Source of the DNA: Oscillospiraceae bacterium
GTDB lineage: Bacteria > Bacillota > Clostridia > Oscillospirales > Ruminococcaceae
NCBI GenBank assembly: GCA_900768995.1
Contig: CAAGEZ010000026.1
Span: 1-64,000 of the forward strand
Direction of reading: 5' to 3'
Length of the DNA: 64,000 bases
Shown: positions 33,362-42,221 of the stretch, piece after piece
Layout: every line of letters starts with the position of its first letter
How positions within the stretch are numbered: position 1 is the first letter of the stretch
Notes under the pieces: generated by a model
Seen by the model: the letters and a program-made list of their open reading frames with translations, nothing else
Told to the model about the DNA's origin: nothing
Databases searched by the model: none
Translations under genes and position numbers: made by a program

Positions 33362-33970
33362 ATGAATGATGAAATAAAAAATGATGAGCTGCCCTCTGAG
33401 GAAAATGCGCAGGATACGGAAAACGATGATGACACCCGCCCTCCCGTTGACCCGAAAAATAAGCTGTACACCTTTATTTCTCTGCTGATATTTGCGGTAC
33501 TGTACATCGGCTGGCAGATTATCAAGGCGAATGTTTATTTTTCCAGTGCTCTGTATGCAGATGATTTTTCCGAGGCGGAAAAGGCTGCGGTCATATCGGA
33601 GATACCTTTGTCGCAGGAGATAGAGGGGGCAGAGCTGAGATATGCAAGGCTCCACCAGAATTTTGACGGCAACAGCTTTTATGCAGCGGTTTCCCTGCCC
33701 GATTTGTCCGAATATGAGGAGCTGTCGGAGGCGGTGCTGACATTTCCCTACGGCGACCCTGAGTATGACAGCCGCCTGACCGTTTATCCCGATGCGGACG
33801 TTGTTCCCGACTATGTTTACGGCGACAGCTATGTGAGCACCGATGACCCGAGAGTGAGCTGTATGATCTACGGCGAGGGTGACGGCTATGTTGCGGTATT
33901 TCGCATTGCGGATTATTCGGGAAATATAAAAAACAGGGTTGAGGACTGGGAGAAAATTCCTGTAAGATGA
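33362..33970 (+). CDS. single-pass membrane protein, unknown
   Basis: 202 residues from ATG 33362, seven bases after GGGAG; the longer frame starts upstream of the promoter. An acidic N-terminus (NDEIKNDELPSEENAQDTE), one membrane segment (about 38-58), then a beta-rich domain with FPYGDPEYDSRLTVYPDAD. It lies 6 bp before the C39-like peptidase gene, so the two probably act together at the cell surface. Confidence 0.72.
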   Translation: MNDEIKNDELPSEENAQDTENDDDTRPPVDPKNKLYTFISLLIFAVLYIGWQIIKANVYFSSALYADDFSEAEKAAVISEIPLSQEIEGAELRYARLHQNFDGNSFYAAVSLPDLSEYEELSEAVLTFPYGDPEYDSRLTVYPDADVVPDYVYGDSYVSTDDPRVSCMIYGEGDGYVAVFRIADYSGNIKNRVEDWEKIPVR

Positions 33971-33976
33971 GGTAGT

Positions 33977-35158
33977 ATGATCAGAGATTTTTTGGTTTCG
34001 GCTGCGCTTTTTATTATAAGCTGCACGGCTATTGCGGCTGATGTTGATGCGGACAGCTCGCAGTTCGGATATACTGTCAAGGGCAGCTCATTGACTGTAT
34101 TCGTCACCGACGGCGGCGAGGGGGATTATGAGCTGAGTATGGACGGGGGAGAGAGCTTTTTCAAGGCGAAAATGCCCTTTACGTTTCCAAGTCTCCCGAA
34201 CGGTACATATCAGCTCCGTGTGAAATACGGAAACGGCGAGCTTTCCGAGGTGAAAACTGCAATTCTCGGAAAAAGCGGCATTCCTGCGGGTAATGAGATA
34301 TATCTTGCGGCATCGGGATATGCTGAGGAAACTCTTGGCAGCGGCAGGCTGTGGGTGAAGATAAAAAATTACGATGAAGAGAAAAATTATTTTCTGACGA
34401 CCGACGGCGGCAGGAGTTGGCAGCCTATGACGGAGGAGGAGACTGAGATATCGGGGCTTCGTTCGGGAAAATATGATGTCATTGTCCGATGTGCGGGGGA
34501 GCCTGCGGTGGCTTCGAGAAATATCACCGCAGAAGTTCCCGTGAAAAAGCTTTCAGGCAGCACTGCTCTTCGTGTCCCGATGATAAAGCAGCTTCCTGAG
34601 CTTCCCACGGGCTGCGAGGTCACGAGCCTTTCAATGGCGATCAACAACTTCGGGATAAAGATAAACAAGACCGTTCTTGCCGATGTTTTCCTTGACAAGG
34701 GAGAGTACCGCAAGTCGGATTACAGAAAGGTTTTTGTGGGCGACCCACGTGAGATAAAGGCATATGGCTGCTATGCGGACGTTATCGTCAACTGTGCGGA
34801 AAAGTTTTTTGCCACTATTCCCACAAGGAGCTTTGAGGTGGTGAACCTGACGGGCTGCTCCCCGAAGGCGCTTTATGCATACACGGATATGGGTTATCCA
34901 GTTATAGTGTGGGCATCTAACAAGATGCTGCCCACCACCGAAGGCCCCAGCTGGACGGACAGCGAAACGGGAAATATAGTTTCCTGGACGGGCAATGAAC
35001 ACTGCGTCCTGCTCACGGGATATGATATGACAAAAAAGGTCGTGTATCTCAATGACCCGCTTTACGGCATAGTTTCCTTTAAAATGGCGGATTTTGAGAA
35101 ACGGTTCTATGACCTTGAACAGCAGGCAATTGTTATATCTGAGACCACCGAGAAATAA
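33977..35158 (+). CDS. secreted C39-like cysteine peptidase
   Basis: 393 residues with an N-terminal signal sequence (cleavage near AIAADVDAD). Residues about 30-190 look like two Ig-like or bacterial-repeat beta domains (DGGESFFKA and DGGRSWQPM are parallel motifs). The C-terminal C39_2 domain has Cys in LPTGCEVTSLSMA (about 212), His in GNEHCVLLTGYD (about 344) and the LNDP motif near 361. Such secreted C39-like proteins process surface proteins or wall peptides; no bacteriocin precursor is nearby. Confidence 0.83.
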   Translation: MIRDFLVSAALFIISCTAIAADVDADSSQFGYTVKGSSLTVFVTDGGEGDYELSMDGGESFFKAKMPFTFPSLPNGTYQLRVKYGNGELSEVKTAILGKSGIPAGNEIYLAASGYAEETLGSGRLWVKIKNYDEEKNYFLTTDGGRSWQPMTEEETEISGLRSGKYDVIVRCAGEPAVASRNITAEVPVKKLSGSTALRVPMIKQLPELPTGCEVTSLSMAINNFGIKINKTVLADVFLDKGEYRKSDYRKVFVGDPREIKAYGCYADVIVNCAEKFFATIPTRSFEVVNLTGCSPKALYAYTDMGYPVIVWASNKMLPTTEGPSWTDSETGNIVSWTGNEHCVLLTGYDMTKKVVYLNDPLYGIVSFKMADFEKRFYDLEQQAIVISETTEK

Positions 35159-35262
35159 CCTTTTTTATGCGTTCTACACAAAATTTTCAGAAAATTAACA
35201 AATGCTTTTGATTTTTGTGATAAAATAAAATATAGAATAAATCCCCGAAAGGCGGTACATAT

Positions 35263-36177
35263 ATGGACACAAAAATTCTTCTTGAAAGCGGTACAAACGA
35301 GCTTCAGCTCCTTGAATATACTGTGGGAAACAACAGCTACGGCATCAACATCGCCAAGGTCAGCGAAATTATGACCGATCAGGAGATAACTCCCGTTCCC
35401 AACGGTCCCGATGTTGTAGAGGGTGTGTTTATCCCAAGAGATAAGCTTATTTCCGTTATCGACCTCCACAAGGTCCTCCACGTTCCTCAGACAAATTCCC
35501 GAAAGACCTTTATCGTCTGCCGCTTCAATCAGATGCAGGTGGCGTTCCACGTTACGGCTGTAAAGGGCTTTCAGACGATTTCCTGGTCGGATATTGTCGA
35601 GCCTCCCGCTGTTTCGGGCGGTCAGGACGGAATGGGAATTTCAACGGGTGTTGCCAAGATAAACGGCAAGATCCTTATGATACTCGATTTTGAAAAGATA
35701 GTTGCCGACCTTAACCGTACCAGCGGCATTGACGCTACGGGTCTGAGCAGTGAGGACAAAGCGAGCATTGATGCGGGCAACAAGCGTATCGTTGTTGCGG
35801 ACGATTCACCTTTCCTCAACAAGATGATAACAAGCACCCTTGCCGATACCGGATTCAAGAATGTTGTTTCTTTCCAGAACGGCGAAGATGCGTGGGATTA
35901 TGTGAATACATTCAAAAACCGCTGCACGGCTGATGATATTACGAGCAATATCGCTTGTGTTATCAGCGACATAGAGATGCCAAAAATGGACGGTCACAGG
36001 CTCACAAAGCTTATCAAAGATGACCCCGTGCTGAAAAATATCCCCGTAATTCTTTTCTCGTCCCTTATTGATGAGCAGATGATACAGAAGTGCAAGGCTG
36101 TGGGTGCTGATGCGCAGTTCTCAAAGCCTCAGATAAGCGAGCTTATCAAGACGCTTTTAAAGCTTATTTCAAAGTGA
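35263..36177 (+). CDS. cheV: CheV coupling protein (CheW + receiver)
   Basis: 304 residues: a CheW domain (about 12-155) and a response-regulator receiver (about 175-300) with acidic pair Asp180-Asp181, phospho-acceptor Asp236 in CVISDIEMP and Lys288 in FSKPQ. CheV links chemoreceptors to CheA and adapts by phosphorylation. It works with receptors such as the one at 28228-30273. AAAGGCGG precedes the start. The stop codon is 4 bp before repeat copy 3. Confidence 0.95.
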   Translation: MDTKILLESGTNELQLLEYTVGNNSYGINIAKVSEIMTDQEITPVPNGPDVVEGVFIPRDKLISVIDLHKVLHVPQTNSRKTFIVCRFNQMQVAFHVTAVKGFQTISWSDIVEPPAVSGGQDGMGISTGVAKINGKILMILDFEKIVADLNRTSGIDATGLSSEDKASIDAGNKRIVVADDSPFLNKMITSTLADTGFKNVVSFQNGEDAWDYVNTFKNRCTADDITSNIACVISDIEMPKMDGHRLTKLIKDDPVLKNIPVILFSSLIDEQMIQKCKAVGADAQFSKPQISELIKTLLKLISK

Positions 36178-36181
36178 TATT

Positions 36182-36341
36182 ATACTAATAACCAATTAAC
36201 CTATAGACAAATCCTCGGCTGAAATAAGCCCATTCGTCGTCAAGCTCCCTTGCCGGGCGCAAAGCCCGCCTGCAGTCGCTTTCCTTGACTGGTCTTATTT
36301 CATCTGTCGGCTTTATCTATAGAACAATTGGTTATTAGTAT
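36182..36341 (+). repeat. MITE-like element, copy 3 (complete, short form)
   Basis: 160 bp with the same terminal repeats as copy 2 and the short centre lacking the palindrome. Differences from copy 2 include GCGCAAAGCCCG for GCGGCAAGCCCG, CTTGACTGG for CTAGACTGG and TGGTCTT for TGGGCTT. It starts 4 bp after the cheV stop and is followed directly by a conventional terminator. Confidence 0.9.
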
Positions 36342-36351
36342 TAAAAAAATC

Positions 36352-36379
36352 AGCCCCCGAAATCAATTTTTCGGGGGCT
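36352..36379. terminator. bidirectional terminator
   Basis: AGCCCCCGA (36352-36360) pairs with TCGGGGGCT (36371-36379), with A-run before and T-run after. It separates cheV plus repeat copy 3 from the minus-strand exonuclease. Confidence 0.9.
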
Positions 36380-36386
36380 TTATGTA

Positions 36387-37184
36387 TCATATTCCAAGCT
36401 TAACTTCCGCTCCGAGGAGCATTTTTCCGTTGTCATTTTCTGTGAGCTTGGACACGGTTATGTCTTTGATAAGCTGTGCATTGTCCTCAAATTCAGCCTG
36501 CCTGCTGCCCGATACCGTTCCAACGGGCAGACCCTCCGCACATAAAAGCAGCTCGCCTTTTGCATTTTTTTCGGCGGTAAGGTGAGTTCCGTATCGGCAT
36601 TTTGCACGGATATTTTCCTGATATGCTTTCCTGCTGCAGGAAACTGCCATATTGAAATATGCGCCGTTATTGCGGTAATGCTCTTTCAGCTTCTGATATA
36701 CGCCGTGGGTGGCGAGGCAGTCGGAAAGGGCACGGTGAGCATTGTCATTTATCACGCCGAACCGTGCGCAGAGTGCTCCGAGACTTTTTCCGCAGCTGCC
36801 CGTATGCATATGATTTGCCACATCGAGAGTATCAACGCAGAACACCTCGATATCCGAAACAGCCTGCAAAAATCTCAGGTCGAAGCGGATAACATTGTGC
36901 CCGAGCACCGACATATCACCAAGAAAATCACGGAATTTCGGCATAGCTTTGCTTATATCGGGGGCGTTTTTTACCATACTGTCGTCAATGCCCGTTATCT
37001 CGGTGATGTAGCTGTTAATGTGCCTGTGGGGATCAACGAGAGTGCTGAATGTGTCCGTAACGGTGTCATTTATCACCTTGACTGCGGCTATCTCGATTAT
37101 TTTATCGTTTTCGGGACTTAGCCCTGTGGTCTCAAGGTCGACTACCACATAATCGGAAATTATCCTGCTGTCAAATGACGGCAT
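36387..37184 (-). CDS. DEDDh 3'-5' exonuclease (DnaQ/PolC-like)
   Basis: 265 residues. DLETTG (about 16-21) supplies the first Asp/Glu, GHNVIRFDLRFL the second Asp, and HRALSDC the His and last Asp, the full DEDDh set. The C-terminal 75 residues add a domain with MLLGAEVKLGI that I do not recognise. It is a proofreading-type exonuclease, possibly in repair. AAAGGAGG precedes the start; it lies 12 bp after metA. Confidence 0.9.
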   Translation of the reverse strand: MPSFDSRIISDYVVVDLETTGLSPENDKIIEIAAVKVINDTVTDTFSTLVDPHRHINSYITEITGIDDSMVKNAPDISKAMPKFRDFLGDMSVLGHNVIRFDLRFLQAVSDIEVFCVDTLDVANHMHTGSCGKSLGALCARFGVINDNAHRALSDCLATHGVYQKLKEHYRNNGAYFNMAVSCSRKAYQENIRAKCRYGTHLTAEKNAKGELLLCAEGLPVGTVSGSRQAEFEDNAQLIKDITVSKLTENDNGKMLLGAEVKLGI

Positions 37185-37196
37185 ATCCGTCCTCCT

Positions 37197-38132
37197 TTAC
37201 TTCTCGATGACAACCGGTCTGAGGGTGTCAAGGTCATAGGGTGTTTCCTGATAAACGCAGTAGTTTATCCAGTTGGAGAACATCATATTTGCGGTGCAGC
37301 GCCAGTTGAAGTGGGGGGGCTGTCCGATGTCATTGAATGGGAAATAGTTGTAGGGCATATTTATTTTCAGACCCTTTTCCACGTCACGCATATACTCGTC
37401 ACGGATAGTAAAGCGGTCATATTCGGAGTGACCTGTTACAAAGAAAAGACGCTGGGACTTGTCGCCCACGATGTGTATGCCCGAAATGGGGGAGGAGGTG
37501 AGAATTTCAAGGCAGCTCACCTTTTCGATATCCTCACGGCGGACCTCGGTGTGACGGGAATGGGGGACGTAGAATGTTTCATCAAAGCCTCTGATGAGTG
37601 GGTGGAAGGGCAGCTCTATTTTGTGGGGGAAGATGCCGAACATTTTTTCACTGAGCTGGTATTTCGGAATGCCGAAATGATGATAAAGTCCTGCTTGTGC
37701 GCCCCAGCAGATGTGGAATGTGGAGAAAACATTGGTCAGCGACCAGTCCATTATCTCGCAAAGCTCGTTCCAGTAGTCCACATCTTCATACTCCATCTGC
37801 TCAACGGGTGCGCCTGTGATGATAAGACCGTCGAATTTCTGATCCTTTACGGTGTCAAAGGTGGTGTAGAACTTATTCAGATGTGAAACAGGGGTGTTTT
37901 TTGAGACGTGGGAAGCGGTCTGGAGAAACTCGATGTCCACCTGAATGGGGGTGTTACTGAGAAGTCTCAGGATCTGGGTCTCCGTCTCTATCTTCTTTGG
38001 CATAAGGTTCAGAATGGCTATCCTCAGGGGACGGATATCCTGATGTGCGGCGGTGGAGCCTGTCATACAGAAGATGTTTTCTTTTTTCAGGGTCTCAGCG
38101 GCGGGAAGATTGTCGGGTATATTTATGGGCAT
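37197..38132 (-). CDS. metAA: homoserine O-acetyltransferase (MetA type)
   Basis: 311 residues. The catalytic Cys142 is in HICWGAQ, with His235 and Glu237 in TGHSEYD, as in the MetA family. Residue 111 is Glu (GAPVEQMEYEDVDYW). In this family Glu at 111 goes with acetyl-CoA and Gly with succinyl-CoA, so this enzyme should make O-acetylhomoserine for methionine. AAAGGACG precedes the start. Methionine-pathway partners are not adjacent, and I see no SAM or Met riboswitch before it; it is probably co-transcribed with the upstream lipoprotein. Confidence 0.93.
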   Translation of the reverse strand: MPINIPDNLPAAETLKKENIFCMTGSTAAHQDIRPLRIAILNLMPKKIETETQILRLLSNTPIQVDIEFLQTASHVSKNTPVSHLNKFYTTFDTVKDQKFDGLIITGAPVEQMEYEDVDYWNELCEIMDWSLTNVFSTFHICWGAQAGLYHHFGIPKYQLSEKMFGIFPHKIELPFHPLIRGFDETFYVPHSRHTEVRREDIEKVSCLEILTSSPISGIHIVGDKSQRLFFVTGHSEYDRFTIRDEYMRDVEKGLKINMPYNYFPFNDIGQPPHFNWRCTANMMFSNWINYCVYQETPYDLDTLRPVVIEK

Positions 38133-38145
38133 TCTTATCGTCCTT

Positions 38146-38811
38146 TCATTGCAGCAAGCTGTTTATATCAATTGCCGAAAAATCGGGGAAATCATTTTCT
38201 CGGGGCATATAATCGCCGATGTTATAGCTTTCCGATGTGGGATAGGTCATATCCCCGTTGTCGGATTCGTAAGCGGTCTCAGAGGGCTTTGAAGCTCGCT
38301 CCGCAGATGTTTCTGCACGGGTTCGGTATGTGTAGACATTAGCATTATCCGTTTCGGCGGCGGTTTCCGTGACCCTTTCAAGAGCACCGTTCACTGCCGT
38401 TTCGCCCGTTTCCGTTACACGGACATCTGCGCTTTCCGAGGGGGGAGCCGTCACTGCTTCATTATCCGAAAAAAGAGCAGCTTCGGCACTTGGAACGGTT
38501 AGAGGGTCGGGCTCGGGAAATGTAACGGTTTCGGTGACTGCGTTTTCATCGGTGAACATTGCGTAAAAGCTGTCATCAAAGGGGTCTGCCATATCCGCAG
38601 TGTCAAAATCGGGGAGTTCAAGGTCATTTGTTGGCCGCCGTGGGGTGGAGGCGGTGGGAACATAGTAAAATTCAACGGTAGTTCCCGTATATGTTGATGA
38701 GGTTTTGGGTCTTGGCTGTTCGGGGGGCAGCTCTTCCATAGGCGGATTATTTTTGCCGCAGCCGCAGAGCAGCAGAGAGAATGTCGTTAATAAAAATATG
38801 AACCTTTTCAT
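38146..38811 (-). CDS. low-complexity lipoprotein, unknown
   Basis: 221 residues with lipobox LLLCGC. The mature chain is almost all Pro, Thr, Ser, Glu and Asp with scattered Tyr, and no globular domain is visible. ATG at 38809-38811 is best spaced from AAAGGG; earlier GTG and ATG codons are too close. It lies 13 bp upstream of metA. Probably an extended surface spacer or glycosylated stalk (inference). Confidence 0.68.
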   Translation of the reverse strand: MKRFIFLLTTFSLLLCGCGKNNPPMEELPPEQPRPKTSSTYTGTTVEFYYVPTASTPRRPTNDLELPDFDTADMADPFDDSFYAMFTDENAVTETVTFPEPDPLTVPSAEAALFSDNEAVTAPPSESADVRVTETGETAVNGALERVTETAAETDNANVYTYRTRAETSAERASKPSETAYESDNGDMTYPTSESYNIGDYMPRENDFPDFSAIDINSLLQ

Positions 38812-38902
38812 TCTCATCACCCTTTACATTAAACATACTTTATTATAATACCATATTTCGATTAATATTTCAAGCAGTTTTGTATTAATAAACCTGTGAA
38901 CA

Positions 38903-38933
38903 GAAAATGCCCTGCCGTAAAACAGCAGGGCAT
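38903..38933 (-). terminator. terminator of the leu genes
   Basis: ATGCCCTGC pairs with GCAGGGCAT, then TTTTC on the minus strand, 22 bp after the leuB stop. Confidence 0.75.
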
Positions 38934-38955
38934 ATATTATATTTTCTGTGGCATA

Positions 38956-40038
38956 TCAGATATTTGCAGCGATAACGTCGCCCATACCTGTGCAGGAAAC
39001 GAGCTTCATTCCCTCGGACATAATATCGCCTGTGCGGTAGCCGTCTTTCAGGACCTTTGCAACAGCCGCTTCAACAGCATCGGCTTCCTTATCCATATCA
39101 AAGGAATAACGGAGGAGCATTGCTGCGGAGAGTATAGTTGCAATGGGGTTAGCCTTGTTCTGACCTGCAATGTCGGGTGCGGAGCCGCCGCTGGGTTCGT
39201 AAAGACCGAACTTTGTGTCATTAAGGCTTGCAGATGCCAGCATTCCGATAGAGCCTGTTATCATAGAAGCCTCATCGGAAAGAATATCACCGAACATATT
39301 CTCGGTGAGGACAACGTCAAACTGAGCGGGATCCTTTACAAGCTGCATTGCGCAGTTGTCAACGAGCATATGCTCGTAGGAGACTTCGGGGTAATCCTTG
39401 GCAACTTCTTCAACGATCTTTCTCCAGAGACGGGAGGAGTCGAGAACATTTGCCTTGTCAACGCTTGTGACCTTTTTTCTGCGCTTCATAGCGATGTCGA
39501 ATGCACGGATAGCAATTCTTCTTATCTCGTTTTCGTTGTAGGTGAGTGTATCGGTGGCGGTGACAACGCCGTCAACAGTCTCGGTCTTTCTTGCACCGAA
39601 GTAAAGACCGCCTGTAAGCTCACGCATTATCATCATATCAAAGCCACGTTCTGCGATCTCTGCCTTTAAGGGGCAGGCATCTTTCAGCTCGCTGTAGAGG
39701 AGAGCGGGACGGAGATTTGCAAAGAGATTGAGAGATTTTCTCAGCTTTAAAAGACCTGCCTCGGGACGCTTGTCCGCAGGGAGCTTGTACCAGGGAGATG
39801 TGGCGGTGTTTCCGCCGATAGAACCCATAAGCACTGCATCGGCAGCCTTTGCCCTTGCGATAGTTTCGTCTGTAAGGGGAACGCCGTTTGCGTCGATAGA
39901 GCAACCGCCCATAAGGAGCTGATCGTACTCAAATGTGTGACCGAATTTTTCGGCAACCCTGTCGAGTACCTTCATAGCCTCGGTGACGATCTCGGGACCG
40001 ATACCGTCGCCCTTTATAACTGCGATTTTCTTGTTCAT
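38956..40038 (-). CDS. leuB: 3-isopropylmalate dehydrogenase
   Basis: 360 residues, full length for LeuB. KIAVIKGDGIGPEIVTEAM opens the fold, ELTGGLYFG and the Arg/Lys/Asp active-site set (VDKANVLDSSRLWR, then DNCAMQL and FDVVLTENMFGDILSDEAS) are all present. It oxidises and decarboxylates 3-isopropylmalate with NAD+ in leucine synthesis. It is last in the order leuC, Dabb gene, leuD, leuB. AGGAAAGG precedes the start. Confidence 0.97.
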   Translation of the reverse strand: MNKKIAVIKGDGIGPEIVTEAMKVLDRVAEKFGHTFEYDQLLMGGCSIDANGVPLTDETIARAKAADAVLMGSIGGNTATSPWYKLPADKRPEAGLLKLRKSLNLFANLRPALLYSELKDACPLKAEIAERGFDMMIMRELTGGLYFGARKTETVDGVVTATDTLTYNENEIRRIAIRAFDIAMKRRKKVTSVDKANVLDSSRLWRKIVEEVAKDYPEVSYEHMLVDNCAMQLVKDPAQFDVVLTENMFGDILSDEASMITGSIGMLASASLNDTKFGLYEPSGGSAPDIAGQNKANPIATILSAAMLLRYSFDMDKEADAVEAAVAKVLKDGYRTGDIMSEGMKLVSCTGMGDVIAANI

Positions 40039-40061
40039 TTTGATTATCCTTTCCTGTGCGA

Positions 40062-40544
40062 TTACTTCTTCAAAGAATTAAGCAGACCGCCTGCATTGAT
40101 TATTTCCTTGATGAACTCAGGGAAAGGCTGTGCCTGATAGGAGTGACCCTTGGTCTTGTTGGTGATAACGCCTGTGTCGAAGTCGATCTCGACCTCATCG
40201 CCCTTGTCGATATCCTTTGCGGCAGCGTCGCACTCCATAATGGGGAGACCGATGTTGATAGCGTTTCTGTAGAAAATCCTTGCGAATGTGGAGGCGATAA
40301 CGCAGGAAATTCCGCTTGCCTTGATAGCAATGGGGGCGTGCTCTCTTGAAGAGCCGCAGCCGAAATTCTGCTCGGCTACCATAATATCACCATCGTGAAC
40401 ATTCTTCACGAAATCGGTGTCGATATCCTCCATACAGTGGGACGCAAGCTCCTTGGGGTCGGCGCTGTTCAGATATCTTGCAGGAATGATAACGTCGGTG
40501 TCAACGTTATCTCCGTATTTATGTACTTTTCCGCAAACCTTCAT
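40062..40544 (-). CDS. leuD: 3-isopropylmalate dehydratase small subunit
   Basis: 160 residues. DTDVIIPARYL, then FGCGSSREHAPIA and RIFYRNAINIGLP are the LeuD hallmarks of the swivelling domain. It pairs with LeuC to convert 2- to 3-isopropylmalate. Separated from leuC by the small Dabb gene, which is unusual for a two-subunit enzyme. Confidence 0.96.
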   Translation of the reverse strand: MKVCGKVHKYGDNVDTDVIIPARYLNSADPKELASHCMEDIDTDFVKNVHDGDIMVAEQNFGCGSSREHAPIAIKASGISCVIASTFARIFYRNAINIGLPIMECDAAAKDIDKGDEVEIDFDTGVITNKTKGHSYQAQPFPEFIKEIINAGGLLNSLKK

Positions 40545-40562
40545 TGTATAACAAATCCTTTC

Positions 40563-40865
40563 TCAGCACTGATAGTCAACGCATTTTCTGTCGGCAGTGA
40601 CAGGGCGCACATAGGTGTTGGCAGCATAAACGTGGTCGGGGTGTACCTGATATGCTTTCAGTGCATTTTCATCTGTAAATTCGGTATCGAGCATTACATC
40701 GCCCGTGGAAGAGGACAGGAGGTCGATATTGACCTTAACGCTTGTCATACCGTCAATTTTGCCCATAAGTCCCTCTAAGCTGCTCTTTATCTTCTCGGCA
40801 GCCGCACGCTTTTCCTCAGGGGTGAATTCGGGCTTTAAGGTCCATATAATAACGTGTTTTACCAT
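40563..40865 (-). CDS. Dabb (stress-responsive A/B barrel) protein
   Basis: 100 residues. MVKHVIIWTLKPEFTPEEK and the C-terminal HPDHVYAANTYVRPVTADRKCVDY match the dimeric alpha/beta-barrel (Dabb) family. Members are small cytosolic dimers, some acting as cyclases or oxygenases, most without known function. It lies between leuC and leuD with gaps of 13 and 18 bp, so it is translated as part of the leucine operon. A role in leucine synthesis is inference. Confidence 0.85.
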   Translation of the reverse strand: MVKHVIIWTLKPEFTPEEKRAAAEKIKSSLEGLMGKIDGMTSVKVNIDLLSSSTGDVMLDTEFTDENALKAYQVHPDHVYAANTYVRPVTADRKCVDYQC

Positions 40866-40878
40866 ATCACATTACCTC

Positions 40879-42141
40879 TTACATAATTTCCGAGGGCTGG
40901 GATATCTTTCCGGTTACAGCGGAAGCAGCCGCAACAGCAGGAGATGCAAGATATACCTCAGACTCGGGGTGACCCATACGTCCTACAAAGTTTCTGTTTG
41001 TGGTGGCAACGGCTCTTTCACCCTTTGCAAGGATACCCATATGACCGCCGAGACAGGGACCGCAGGTAGGTGTGGAAACTGCGCAGCCTGCATTGATGAA
41101 TATTTCTGTATAGCCCCTCTTGCAGCACTCAAGATATACCTTCTGAGTTGCAGGGATAACTATGCAGCGGACACCCTTTGCGATGTGTCTGCCCTTGAAA
41201 ATCTTCGCAGCCATTTCCATATCCTCAAGTCTGCCGTTTGTGCAGGAGCCGATAACGACCTGCTGTATCTCAACATCGCCCCAGTTGTCGGGAGTTTTTG
41301 TGTTCTCGGGGAGATGGGGGAATGATACGGTGGGCTTTATCTCGGAAAGGTCAATGTCGTAAACTGCATCATAAACAGCGTCATCATCAGCCTCGTAAAC
41401 CTTGTATTCCCTGTCAACTCTGCCCTTCTGATACTCTCTTGTGATGTCGTCAACAGCGAAAATGCCGTTCTTTGCGCCTGCTTCGATAGCCATATTAGCC
41501 ATAGAAAGTCTGTCGTCCATTGAAAGGGAGGCAAGACCCTCGCCGGAAAATTCCATTGACTTGTAAAGAGCACCGTCAACGCCTATCATACCGATGATGT
41601 GGAGGATAACGTCCTTGCCCATTACGTATTCATTCAGCTTGCCCTTAAGGTTGAACTTGATAGCGGAGGGGACCTTGAACCAGGCCTCGCCTGTTGCCAT
41701 ACCTGCGCACATATCGGTGGAGCCTACGCCTGTGGAGAATGCTCCGAGAGCGCCGTATGTACAGGTGTGGCTGTCAGCACCGATGATGCATTCGCCCGAT
41801 GCCACGATGCCTTTTTCGGGGAGCAGTGCGTGCTCGATGCCCATATCGCCCACATCGTAATAATGCTTTATATCATACTTGCCTGCAAAGGTTCTGCACT
41901 GGAGAGTGTGAGCTGCGGACTTTATATCCTTGTTGGGGGTGAAGTGGTCCATTACCATTGATATTTTTTCCTTGTCAAATACCCTGGTAAAGCCTGCCTT
42001 TTCAAATTCATTGATAGCAACAGGCGTGGTAACATCGTTTCCCAGCACCATATCCAGCTTACATTTGATGAGCTGTCCTGCTTCTACATTGTCAAGACCT
42101 GCGTGAGCCGCAAGTATTTTCTGAGTCATAGTCATTCCCAT
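40879..42141 (-). CDS. leuC: 3-isopropylmalate dehydratase large subunit
   Basis: 420 residues from ATG 42139-42141 after GGAGA. The 4Fe-4S cysteines lie in GSCTNG and TCGPC; ADSHTCTYGALGAFSTGVGS is the substrate region. It is the homoaconitase-like short LeuC typical of clostridia and archaea. No promoter is visible in the 80 bp before it, which hold a hairpin without a T-run, so it may be transcribed from the yceG-telA promoter. Confidence 0.96.
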   Translation of the reverse strand: MGMTMTQKILAAHAGLDNVEAGQLIKCKLDMVLGNDVTTPVAINEFEKAGFTRVFDKEKISMVMDHFTPNKDIKSAAHTLQCRTFAGKYDIKHYYDVGDMGIEHALLPEKGIVASGECIIGADSHTCTYGALGAFSTGVGSTDMCAGMATGEAWFKVPSAIKFNLKGKLNEYVMGKDVILHIIGMIGVDGALYKSMEFSGEGLASLSMDDRLSMANMAIEAGAKNGIFAVDDITREYQKGRVDREYKVYEADDDAVYDAVYDIDLSEIKPTVSFPHLPENTKTPDNWGDVEIQQVVIGSCTNGRLEDMEMAAKIFKGRHIAKGVRCIVIPATQKVYLECCKRGYTEIFINAGCAVSTPTCGPCLGGHMGILAKGERAVATTNRNFVGRMGHPESEVYLASPAVAAASAVTGKISQPSEIM

Positions 42142-42221
42142 AACCGATTTTCTCCATTCCCGACGGTCTGAGTGATTTATTTGCAATGGAGACGTGCCCG
42201 CCGAACACGTCCCCGAAATTA

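Noticed and set aside
38812..38820. Earlier GTG and ATG starts for the low-complexity lipoprotein
   Set aside because: They are too close to the AAAGGG ribosome site; the ATG at 38811 also gives the cleanest signal peptide.
42186..42215. GACGTG/CACGTC hairpin between telA and leuC as terminator
   Set aside because: No T-run follows on either strand, so it was not listed as a terminator; it may only slow transcription.
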